64,000 nt of DNA from positions 1-64,000 of the forward strand of contig NC_091383.1 in NCBI RefSeq assembly GCF_038502225.1, written 5' to 3'. The DNA comes from Cherax quadricarinatus. Lineage: Eukaryota; Arthropoda; Malacostraca; Decapoda; Parastacidae. A program made the translations under genes and the position numbers. Position 1 is the stretch's first letter, and each line of letters begins with the position of its first letter. The notes under the pieces are model-generated. The model was not told the DNA's origin. It saw nothing but the letters and a program-made list of their open reading frames with translations, and did not search any database. Positions 1 through 12,000 of this stretch are shown piece by piece.

Positions 1-3000
1 GAAAAGGTCCACAGGCTCACAAAAAGGTCCCAAGGTCCCCGAAAAGGTCCTCAGGCCCCCGAAAAGGTCCCCAGGCCCCCTGAAAGGTCGACAGGTTCCT
101 GAAAAGGCCTTCAGGACCCAGAAAATGTCCCAAGGCCCCCAAAAAGGTCCCCAGGCCCCCAAAAATGTTCCAAGATACCCAAAAAGGTCCCCAGTCCCTC
201 GGAAATGTCCCAAGACACTCAAAAAGGTCCCCAAGCCCCTGAAAAGGTCCCTAGGCCATCAAAAATCTCCCTAGGCCCCAGAGAAGGTCCTCAGGCTCTC
301 AAAAAGGTTCCAAGGCATCTGAAAAGGTCCAAAGGCCACCGAGAAGGTCCTCATGCCCCAGAAAACGTTCCCAGGCCCTGAAAAAGGTCCAGAGGCCCCA
401 TGAAAAGGTACCCTGGTCCCAGAAAAGGTTCCCAGGCCCCCAAAAAGGTCGGAAGATCCCCAAAAAAGCCCCTAGGCCTGCAAAAAGGTCCACAGGCCTC
501 TGAAAGGTCCCCAGGCCCCAGAAAAGGTCCCCAAGAACAAGAAAAAGTCAGCACTCTATAGAAAAGGTCCCCAGGCCTCAGGAAAGGTCCTCTGGCTTCA
601 GAAAAGGTCAACAGGCCCCAAAAAATGTCACTGGCCACCAAAAACGTCCCCTGGCTCCAGAAAAGGTCCCAGGACCCTGAAAAGGTCCACAGGCCCCAGA
701 AAAGGTCTCCACACCCATGAAAAGGTTCTCAGACCTTTGAAAAGGTCACAAAGCCCCAAAAGGATCTCCAGGCCCCAAAAAATGTCCCAGGCCCTTGAAA
801 AGGTCGCTAGGCAACACAAAAGGTCCCCAGGCCCATGAAAAGGTCACAAAGCCCCCGAAAATATCTCAAGGCCTCAGAAAAGGTCCTCAGACCACTGAAA
901 AGGACCCCAGGCCCCCAAAAAGACCCCAAGGTCCCAAAAAAGGTCACCAAGCCTTGAAAAGATCCATAGGTCACTGAAAAGGTCCGCATGCCTCCAAAAA
1001 GGTCCCCAGGCTCCTGAAAAGGTCCGCTGGCCCCCAAAAAGGTCCAAAGGCCTCCAAAAAGTTAACCAAGTGCTAGAAAAGGTCCCCAGGCCCCAGAAAA
1101 GGCTCCCAGGCCCCTGAAAATGTCCCTATGCCCCAGAAAATGTCCCCAGCCCCCAAAAAGGTCCCAAGGTCTGCAAAAAGGTCCCTTGGCCCCAAAAGAG
1201 GTCACAATTTCTCCAAAAAGGTTCCCAGGCCTCAAAAAGGTCCCAAGGTCCCTGAAAAGGTCCTCAGGCTACAGAAAATATTGAGGACCCCTGAAAAGGT
1301 CCCCAGGTACTTAAAAAGGTCCCCAGGCCCCCGTAAAGGCAACCAGGCCCCCGAAAAGGTCCCTATACCCCAGAAAGATCCACAGGCCCCAGAAAAAATC
1401 TCCAGACCCCCAAAAAAGTCCCCAGACTCCCAGAGAGGTCCCAAGTTCCTCAAAATGGTCCCCTAGCACCCGAAAATATCCCAATTCCCCCAAAAAGGTG
1501 CCCAGACTCCCAAGAAGATCGCCATGCCCCGAAAAAGGTTCCAAGCCCCCAAAGATGTCCCCAGGCTCCAGAAAGGTCCCAAGGCCCCAAAAAACGTCCC
1601 CAAGGTCCTCAAATGGTCCCCAAGCCCAAGGAAAGGTCCCCAGGCCAGCTAAAGGTCCCCAGGTCCCAAAAAAGGTCCAAAGGCCCCAGGAAACGTCACA
1701 AGGCCCCAGAAAACTTCCCAGGTTGCAGAAAACGTTCGCTGTCCCTGAAAAAAGTCCACAGGCCACCAAAAAGGTCCCAAGGCCCCAGAAAAGGTTCCCA
1801 GGCCCTAGAAAAGGTCTACAGGCCCCAGAAAAAGTCACCAGGCCCCCGAAAAGGTCCCTATCCCAAGGAAAGGTTTCCAGGAACCTGAAAAGGGCCCCAG
1901 GCCCAAGAAAATGTCCCCAGGCCCCAAAAAGATCCCCAGGCCCCAGAAAAGGTCTCCAGGTCCCAGAAAAGGACCACATGCCCCAGAATAGGTTGAGATG
2001 CCCCAGAAAAGGTCCCCAGTCCCAGAAAAGGTCCCCATGTCCATGAAAAGGTCCCAAGGCCCCAGAATATGTCCTCAGGCGCAAGAGAAAGTTTTGAGGC
2101 CCCAAAAAAGGTCCCCAGGCCACCAAAAAGGTCCCCTGGCATTAAAAAAGGTCTCCAGGTCCCAGAAAAGGTCCCCAGGCACCCAGAAAAGGCCCCCAGG
2201 CCCCAGAAAAGGCCCTCTGCCTTAGAAAAGTTCCCCAGGTCATAGAAAAGGTCTCCAGGCCCTTGAAAAGGTCCACAGGCCCCCAAAAAAGACCCCAGGC
2301 CCCAGAAAAGGTTTGCAGGCACCTGAAAGGGTTTCCAAGCCCCCAAAAATGTCCCACGGTCCCCAAGAAGGTCCCCAGGCCTCCAAAAAGGTAGGCAGGC
2401 TTTGGAAAAGATCCCCAGTCCCCTGAAAAGGTACCCTGGCTCCCAAAAAGGTTACCAGGCCCCAGGAAAGGTCCCCAGGCCCTGGAAAACATCCCTAGTC
2501 CCATAAAAGATCCCAAGGTCTTTGAAAAGGTTCCCAGGCCCAAGAAAAGGTCCACACACCATAGAAAAGGTCCCCAGGCCTCAGAAAAGCTCCCACGGCT
2601 CCGGAAAAGGTCTGCAGGCCACAGAAAATGTTGCAAGCCACTGAAAACGTCTCCAGGCCCCAGAAAAGGTCCCCAGGCCCCCAAAAGGTCCCCAGGCACC
2701 AGAAAAGGTCCCCAGGCCCCTGAAAATGTCCCCAGGACCCAGAAAAGGTCCCCAGACCCCAGAAAAGATCCCCAGGCCCTAGAAAAGGTCCCAAGGCCTT
2801 AGAAAATGTTACAAGGCCCCAGAAAAGGCCCCCAGGCCAGAGAAAAGGTCCCATGTCCCTCAAAAAGTTCCACAGGCCCAACAAAAGGTCCCTAGGTCCC
2901 TGAGAAGGTCACCAGGCCCCTGAAAAGGTCTACAGGCCCAAGAAAAGGTTTCCAGGCAACGAAAAGATCCCAAGGTCACCTAAAATGTCACCTGGCCTTG

Positions 3001-6000
3001 AAAAGGTCCCCAGGCCCCTGAAAAGGTCTGCAAGCCCAAGAAAAGGTCCAAAGGTCTCAAAGAAGGTAACCAAGTGCTAGAAAAGGTCCCAGGCCCACAA
3101 AATGGTCCCAAGGTCCCCAAAAAGGTCCCCAGGACCCTCAAAAAGGTCCACAGGCCCCCTTGAAGGTCCACAGGCCCCTGAAAAGGTCTTCAGGACCCAT
3201 AAAAGGTCCGCAGGCTTCCGAAAAGGTCCTCAAGCCCCAAAAAACATCTGAAGATCTCCAAAAAGTTCCCTAGGCCCTCGAAAATGTCCCCAGACCCACA
3301 GAAAGGTCCCCAGGCCCCTGAATAGGTCCCCAGGCCCCCAAAAAGGTTCCCAGGCCCCAGAAAAGGTCCCAAGGCACCCAGAAAGGTAACAAAGTCCCTG
3401 AAAAGGTCCCCAGGCTCCAGAAAAGGTCTCCAGGCTCCAAAAAAGGTCTCCAGGCCCCAGAAAAGGTTCCCAGGCCCCCAAAAATGTCCACAGGCCCCTG
3501 AAAAGGTCCGAGGCCCCTGAAAAGTTCCCCAGGCCCTTTAAAAGGTTCATAGGCCCCTGAAAAGGTCTTCACGACCCAAGAAAGGTCCCCAGGCCCCCAA
3601 GAATGTCCCAAGGCCCCCAAAAAGTCCTAAGATCTCAAAGAAGATCCCCAGGCCATCAAAAAGATCCCCAGGCCCCCAAAAAGGTCCAAGGTCGTTGAAA
3701 AGGTCAGCATTCCCATGAAAATGTGCCAAGGCCCTCAAAAGGATTCCCAGGTCCTAGAAAAGGTCCACAGGCTCACAAAAAGGTTCCAAGGTCCCCGAAA
3801 AGGTCCCCAGGCCAAAGAAAAGGTCCCCAGGCCCCCTGAAAGGTCGACAGGTTCCTGAAAAGGCCTTCAGGACCCAGAAAATGTCCCAAGGCCCCCGAAA
3901 AGGTCCCCAGGCCCTCAAAAATGTTCCAAGATACCCAAAAAGTTCCCCAGTCCCTCAGAAAGGTCCCAAGACCCTCAAAAAGGTCCCCAGGCCCCTGAAA
4001 AGGTCCCCAGGCCTTCAAAAATCTCCCTAGGCATCAGAGAAGGTCCTCAGGCTCTTAAAAAGATTCCAAGGCTTCTGAAAAGGTCCAAAGGCCACCGAAA
4101 AGGTCCTCATGCCCCAGAAAAGGTTCCCAGGCCATGAAAAATGTCCAGAGGCCCCATGAAAAGGTCCCCTGGTTCCAGAAAAGGTTCCCAGGCCCCAAAA
4201 AGGTCGCAAGGTCCCAAAAAAAGCCCATAGGCCTGCAAAAAGGTCCACAGGCCTCTGAAACGTCCTCTGGCTCCAGAAAAGGTCTCCACACCCCTGAAAA
4301 GGTTCTCAGGCCTTTGATAAGGTCACAAAGCTCCAAAAGGATCTCCAGGCCCCAAAAAATGTCCCTAGACATCAAAAAAGGTCCCCATGAGACAGAAAAG
4401 CTCCCCAGGCCCTTGAAAAGGTCGCTAGGCAACACGAAAGGTCCCCAGGCCCATGAAAAGGTCACAAAGCCCCCGAAAATATCTCGAGGCCTTAGAAAAG
4501 GTCCTCAGACCACTGAAAAGGTCCCCAGGCCCCAAAAAGGTCCAAAAGTCCCAAAAAAGGTCACCAGGCCTTGAAAAGATCCATAGGTCACTGAAAAGGT
4601 CCCCAGGCCTCCAAAAAGGTCCCCAGGCCCCTGAAAAGGTCCGCTGGATCCGAAAAAGGTCCAAAGGCCTCCAAAAAGTTAACCAAGTGCTAGAAAAGGT
4701 CTCCAGGCCCCAGAAAAGGCTCCCAAGCCCCTGAAAATGTCCCTATGCCCCAGAAAATGTCCCCAGCCCCCAAAAAGGTCCAAAGATCTGCAAAAAGGTC
4801 CCTTGGCCCCAAAAAAGTTCACAATTTCTCCGAAAAGGTTCCCAGGCCTCAAAAAGGTCCCAAGGTCCCTGAAAAGGTCCTCAGGCCACAGAAAATGTTG
4901 AGGACCCCTGAAAAGGTCCCCAGGTACTTAAAAAGGTCCCCAGGCCCCCGTAAAGGCCCCCAGGCCCCCGAAAAGGTCCCTATACTCCAGAAAGATCCAC
5001 AGGCACCAGAAAAAATCTCCAGACCCCCAAAAAAATCCCCAGACTCCCAGAGAGGTCCCAAGTTCCTCGAAATGGTCCCCTAGCACCCGAAAATATCCCA
5101 ATCCCCTCCAAAAAGGTGCCCAGACTCCCGAAAAGGTCGCAATGCCCTCGAAAAGGTTCCCAAGCCCCCAAAGATGTCCCCAGGCTCCAGAAAGGTCCCA
5201 AGGCCCCAAAAAACGTCCCAAGGTCCTCAAATGGTCCCCAAGCCCAAGGAAAGGTCCCCAGGCCAGCTAAAAGGTCACCAGGTCCCAAAAAAGGTCCAAA
5301 GGCCCCAGGAAACGTCACAAGACCCCAGAAAACTTCCCAGGTTGCAAAAAACGTTCGCTGTCCCTGAAAAAAGTCCACAGGCCACCAAAAAGGTCCCAAG
5401 GCCCCAGAAAAGGTTCCCAGGCCCTAGAAAAGGTCTACAGGCCCCAGAAAAAGTCACCAGGCCCCCGAAAAGGTCCCTAGCCCAAGGAAAGGTTTCCAGG
5501 AACGTGAAAAGGGCCCCAGGCCCAAGAAAATGTCCCCAGGCCCCAAAAAGATCCCAAGGCCCCAGAAAAGGTCTCCAGGTCCCAGAAAAGGACCACACGC
5601 CCCAGAATATGTTGAGATGCCCCTGAAAAGGTCCCCAGTCCCAGAAAAGGTCCCCATGTCCATGAAAAGGTCCCAAGGCCCCAGAATATGTCCTCAGGCC
5701 CAAGAGAAAGTTTCGAGGCCCCAAAAAAGGTCCCCAGGCCCCCAAAAAGGTCCCCTGGCATTAAAAAAGGTCTCCAGGCCCCAGAAAAGGTCCCCAGGCA
5801 CCCAGAAAAGGCCCCCAGGCCCCAGAAAAGGCCCTCTGCCTTAGAAAAGTTCCCCAGGCAATAGAAAAGGTCCCCAGGCCCTTGAAAAGGTCCACAGGCC
5901 CCCAAAAAAGACCCCAGGCCCCAGAAAAGGTTCGCAGGCACCTGAAAGGGTTTCCAAGCCCCCAAAAATGTCCCACGGTCCCCAAGAAGGTCCCCAGGCC

Positions 6001-9000
6001 TCCGAAAAGATGCAAAGGTCCCCAAAAAGATCCCCAGGCCCCAAAAAGGTCGCCAGCCATCAGAAAAGGTCCCCAGGCCACAGAAAAGGTTCCCAGGCCC
6101 CTGAAAAGATCCTCAAGCCTCCAAAAAGGTCCCTCGGTCCCAGAAAAGGTCCCCAGGCCTCTGAAAAGATCCCAAGGTATCCAAAAAGATCCCCGGGCCT
6201 TCAAAAAGGTACCCAGGCACCCAAAAAGATCCCCAGGCCCCCAAAAGGGTAGCCAGGCTTCGGAAAAGATCCCCAGGCCCCCTAAAAGGTACCCTGGCTC
6301 CCAAAGAGGTTACCAGGCCCCAGGAAAGGTCCCCAGGCCCCAGAAAAGGTCCCAAGCCCCCCAAAAGACCCCAAGGTCTCCAAAAAGGTTCCCAGGCCAC
6401 TGAAAAGTTCCCCAAGCTCCCAAAAAGGTCCCATGGTCCCAGAAAAGGTCCCCAGGCCCCAGAAAAGATCGCAAGGTATCTGAAAAGGTTCCCAGGCCGT
6501 CGAAAAGGTACCTAGGCACCCAAAAAGATCCCCAGGCCCCCAAAAAGGTAGGCAGGCTTTGGAAAAGATCCCCAGGCCCCTGATAAGGTACCCTGGCTCC
6601 CAAAAAGGTTACCAGGCCCCAGGAAAGGTCCCCATGCCCTGGAAAACATCTCCAGTCCCATAAAAGATCCCAAGGTCTTTGAAAAGGTTCCCAGGCCCAA
6701 GAAAAGGTCCACACACCATAAAAAAGGTCCCCAGGCCTCAGAAAAGCTCCCATGGCTCCGGAAAAGGTCTGCAGGCCACAGAAAATGTTGCAAGCCACTG
6801 AAAACGTCTCCAGGCCCCAGAAAAGGTCCCCAGGCCCCCAAAAGGTCCCCAGGCACCAGAAAAGGTCCCCAGGCCCCTGAAAATGTCCCCAGGACCCAAT
6901 AAAGGTCCCCAGACCCCAGAAAAGATCCCCAGGCCCTAGAAAAGGTCCCAAGGCCTTAGAAAATGTTACAAGGCCCCAGAAAAGGTCCCCAGGCCAGAGA
7001 AAAGGTCCCATGTCCCTCAAAAAGGTCCACAGGCCCAACAAAAGGTCCCTAGGTCCCTGAGAAGGTCACCAGGCCCCTGAAAAGGTCTACAGGCCCAAGA
7101 AAAGGTTTCCAGGCAACGAAAAGATCCCAAGGTCACCTAAAATGTCCCCAGGCCTTGAAAAGGTCCCCAAGCCCCTGAAAAGGTCTGCAAGCCCAAGAAA
7201 AGGTCCAAAAATCTCAAAGAAGGTAACCAAGTGCTAGAAAAGGTCCCAGGCCCACAAAATGGTCCCAAGGTCCCCAAAAAGGTCCCTAGGCCCACGAAAA
7301 TGTCCCCAGACCCCCAGAAAGGTCCCCAGGTTCCTGAATAGGTCCCCAGGCCCCCAAAAAGGTTCCCAGGCCCCAGAAAAGGTCCCAAGGCACCCAATAA
7401 GAGAACAAAGTCCCTGACAAGGTCCCCAGGTTCCAGAAAAGGTCTCCAGGCTCCAGAAAAGGTCTCCAGGCCCCAGAAAAGGTCCCCAGGCCTCCAAAAA
7501 TGTCCACAGGCCCCTGAAAAGGTCCCGAGACCCCTGAAAAGTTCCCCAGGCCATTTAAAAGGTTCATAGGCCCCTGAAAAGCTCTTCACAACCCAAGAAA
7601 GGTCCCCAGGCCCCCAAGAACGTCCCAAGGCCCCCAAAAAGTCCTAAGATCTCCAAGAAGATCCCCAGGCCATCAAAAAGATCCCCAGGCCCCCAAAAAG
7701 ATCCAAGGTCCTTGAAAAGGTCAGCATTCCCATGAAAATGTCCCAAGGCCCCCAAAAAATTCCCAGGTCCTAGAAAAGGTCCACAGGCTCACAAAAAGGT
7801 CCCAAGGTCCCCGAAAAGGTCCTCAGGCCCCCGAAAAGGTCCCCAGGCCCCCTGAAAGGTCGACAGGTTCCTGAAAAGGCCTTCAGGACCCAGAAAATGT
7901 CCCAAGGCCCCCGAAAAGGTCCCCAGGCCCCCAAAAATGTTCCAAGATACCCAAAAAGGTCCCCAGTCCCTCAGAAACGTCCCAAGACCCTCAAAAAGGT
8001 CCCCAAGCCCCTGAAAAGGTCCCTAGGCCTTCAAAAATCTCCCTAGGCCCCAGAGAAGGTCCTCAGGCTCTCAAAAAGGTTCCAAGGCCCCTGAAAAGGT
8101 CCAAAGGCCACCAAAAAGGTCCTCATGCCCCAGAAAACGTTCCCAGGCCCTGAAAAAGGTCCAGAGGCCCCGTGAAAAGGTCCCCTGGTCCCAGAAAAGG
8201 TTCCCAGGCCCCCAAAAAGGTCGGAAGGTCCCCAAAAAAACCCCTAGACCTGCAAAAAGGTCCACAGGCCTCTGAAAGGTCCCCAGGCCCCAGAAAAGGT
8301 CCCCAAGAACAAGAAAAAGTCAACGCTCTATAGAAAAGGTCCCCAGGCCTCAGGAAAGGTCCTCTGGCTTCAGAAAAGGTCAACAGGCCCCAGAAAATGT
8401 CACTGGCCACCAAAAACGTCCCCTGGCTCCAGAAAAGGTCCCAGGACCCTGAAAAGGTCCACAGGCCCCAGAAAAGGTCTCCACACCCCTGAAAAGGTTC
8501 TCAGGCCTTTGAAAAGGTCACAAAGCCCCAAAAGGATCTCCAGGCCCCAAAAAATGTCCCTAGACATCAGAAAAGGTGTCCATGAGACAGAAAAGCTGCC
8601 CAGTCCCATGAAAAGGTCACAAAGCCCTCGAAAATATCTCAAGGCCTCAGAAAAGGTCCTCAGACCACTGAAAAGGACCCCAGGCCCCCAAAAAGACCCC
8701 AAGGTCCCAAAAAAGGTCACCAGGCCTTGAAAAGATCCATAGGTCACTGAAAAGGTCCCCAGGCCTCCGAAAAGGTCCTCAGGCCCCTGAAAAGGTCCGC
8801 TGGCCCCCAAAAAGGTCCAAAGGCCTCCAAAAAGTTAACCAAGTGCTAGAAAAGGTCCCCAGGCCCCAGAAAAGGCTCCCAGGCCCCTGAAAATGTCCCT
8901 ATGCCCCAGAAAACGTCCCCAGCCCCCAAAAAGGTCCCAAGGTCTGCAAAAAGGTCCCTTGGCCCCAAAAGAGGTCACAATTTCTCCAAAAAGGTTCCCA

Positions 9001-12000
9001 GGCCTCTAAAAGGTCCCAAGGTCCCTGAAAAGGTCCTCAGGCCACAGAAAATATTGAGGACCCCTGAAAAGGTCCCCAGGCCCCCGTAAAGGCAACCAGG
9101 CCCCCGAAAAGGTCCCTATACCCCAGAAAGATCCACAGGCCCCAGAAAAAATCTCCAGACCCCCAAAAAAGTCCCCAGACTCCCAGAGAGGTCCCAAGTT
9201 CCTCAAAATGGTCCCCTAGCACCCGAAAATATCCCAATCCCCCCAAAAAGGTGCCCAGACTCCCGAGAAGATCGCCATGCCCCCGAAAAGGTTCCCAAGC
9301 CCCCAAAGATGTCCCCAGGCTCCAGAAAGGTCCCAAGGCCCCAAAAAACGTCCCAAGGTCCTCAAATGGTCCCCAAGCCCAAGGAAAGGTCCCCAGGCCA
9401 GCAAAAAGGTCCCCAGGTCCCAAAAAAGGTCCAAAGGCCCCAGGAAACGTCACAAGGCCCCAGAAAACTTCCCAGGTTGCAAAAAACGTTCGCTGTCCCT
9501 CAAAAAAGTCCACAGGCCACCAAAAAGGTCCCAAGGCCCCAGAAAAGGTTCACAGGCCCTAGAAAAGGTCTACAGGCCCCAGAAAAAGTCACCAGGCCCC
9601 CGAAAAGGTCCCTAGCCCAAGGAAAGGTTTCCAGGAACCTGAAAAGGGCCCCAGGCCCAAGAAAATGTTCCCAGGCCCCAAAAAGATCCCCAGGCCCCAG
9701 AAAAGGTCTCCAGGTCCCAGAAAAGGACCACACGCCCCAGAATAGGTTGAGATGCCCCAGAAAAGGTCCCCAGTCCCAGAAAAGGTCCCCATGTCCATGA
9801 AAAGTTCCCAAGGCCCCAGAATATGTCCTCAGGCCCAAGAGAAAGTTTTGAGGCCCCAAAAAATGTCCCCAGGCCCCCAAAAAGGTCCCCTGGCATTAAA
9901 AAAGGTCTCCAGGCCCCAGAAAAGGTCCCCAGGCACCCAGAAAAGGCCCCCAGGCCCCAGAAAAGGCCCTCTGCCTTAGAAAAGTTCCCCAGGCAATAGA
10001 AAAGGTCCCCAGGCCCTTGAAAAGGTCCACAGGCCCCCAAAAAAGACCCCAGGCCCCAGAAAAGGTTCGCAGGCACCTGAAAGGGTTTCCAAGCCCCCAA
10101 AAATGTCCCACGGTCCCCAAGAAGGTCCCCAGGCCTCCGAAAAGATGCAAAGGTCCCCAGAAAGATCCCCAGGCCCCAAAAAGGTCGCCAGGCATCAGAA
10201 AAGGTCCCCAGGCCACAGAAAAGGTTCCCAGGCCCCTGAAAAGATCCTCAAGCCTCCAAAAAGGTCCCATGGTCCCAGAAAAGGTCCCCAGGCCTCTGAA
10301 AAGATCCCAAGGTATCCAAAAAGATCCCCGGGCCTTCAAAAAGGTACCCAGGCACCCAAAAAGATCCCCAGGCCCCCAAAAGGGTAGCCAGGCTTCGGAA
10401 AAGATCCCCAGGCCCCCTAAAAGGTACCCTGGCTCCCAAAGAGGTTACCAGGCCCCAGGAAAGGTCCCCAGGCCCCAGAAAAGGTCCCAAGCCCCCCAAA
10501 AGACCCCAAGGTCTCCAAAAAGGTTCCCAGGCCACTGAAAAGTTCCCCAAGCTCCCAAAAAGGTCCCATGGTCCCAGAAAAGGTCCCCAGGCCCCAGAAA
10601 AGATCGCAAGGTATCTGAAAAGGTTCCCAGGCCGTCGAAAAGGTACCTAGGCACCCAAAAAGATCCCCAGGCCCCCAAAAAGGTAGGCAGGCTTTGGAAA
10701 AGATCCCCAGGCCCCTGATAAGGTACCCTGGCTCCCAGAAAGGTTACCAGGCCCCAGGAAAGGTCCCCAGGCCCTGGAAAACATCTCCAGTCCCATAAAA
10801 GATCCCAAGGTCTTTGAAAAGGTTCCCAGGCCCAAGAAAAGGTCCACACACCATAGAAAAGGTCCCCAGGCCTCAGAAAAGCTCCCATGGCTCCGGAAAA
10901 GGTCTGCAGGCCACAGAAAATGTTGCAAGCCACTGAAAACGTCTCCAGGCCCCAGAAAAGGTCCCCAGGCCCCCAAAAGGTCCCCAGGCACCAGAAAAGG
11001 TCCCCAGGCCCCTGAAAATGTCCCCAGGACCCAATAAAGGTCCCCAGACCCCAGAAAAGATCCCTAGGCCCTAGAAAAGGTCCCAAGGCCTTAGAAAATG
11101 TTACAAGGCCCCAGAAAAGGTCCCCAGGCCAGAGAAAAGGTCCCATGTCCCTCAAAAAGGTCCACAGGCCCAACAAAAGGTCCCTAGGTCCCTGAGAAGG
11201 TCACCAGGCCCCTGAAAAGGTCTACAGGCCCAAGAAACGGTTTCCAGGCAACGAAAAGATCCCAAGGTCACCTAAAATGTCCCCAGGCCTTGAAAAGGTC
11301 CCCAGGCCCCTGAAAAGGTCTGCAAGCCCAAGAAGAGGTCCAAAGGTCTCAAAGAAGGTAACCAAGTGCTAGAAAAGGTCCCAGGCCCACAAAATGGTCC
11401 AAAGGTCCCCAAAAAGGTCCCTAGGCCCACGAAAATGTCCCCAGACCCCCAGAAAGGTCCCCAGGTTCCTGAATAGGTCCCCAGGCCCCCAAAAAGGTTC
11501 CCAGGCCCCAGAAAAGGTCCCAAGGCACCCAATAAGGGAACAAAGTCCCTGAAAAGGTCCCCAGGTTCCAGAAAAGGTCTCCAGGCTCCAGAAAAGGTCT
11601 CCAGGCCCCAGAAAAGGTCCCCAGGCCTCCAAAAATGTCCACAGGCCCCTGAAAAGGTCCCGAGGCCCCTGAAAAGTTCCCCAGGCCCTTTAAAAGGTTC
11701 ATAGGCCCCTGAAAAGCTCTTCACAACCCAAGAAAGGTCCCCAGGCCCCCAAGAACGTCCCAAGGCCCCCAAAAAGTCCTAAGATGTCCAAGAAGATCCC
11801 CAGGCCATCAAAAAGGACCCCAGGCCCCCGAAAAGATCCAAGGTCCTTGAAAAGGTCAGCATTCCCATGAAAATGTCCCAAGGCCCCCAAAAAATTCCCA
11901 GGTCCTAGAAAAGGTCCACAGGCTCACAAAAAGGTCCCAAGGTCCCCGAAAAGGTCCTCAGGCCCCCGAAAAGGTCCCCAGGCCCCCTGAAAGGTTGAGA

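Noticed and set aside
1311..2126. Gly/Phe/Trp-rich minus-strand frames in satellite A as cuticle or silk-like proteins
   Set aside because: Many similar frames occur all along the array on both strands, broken at random; no signal peptide, promoter or splice sites.
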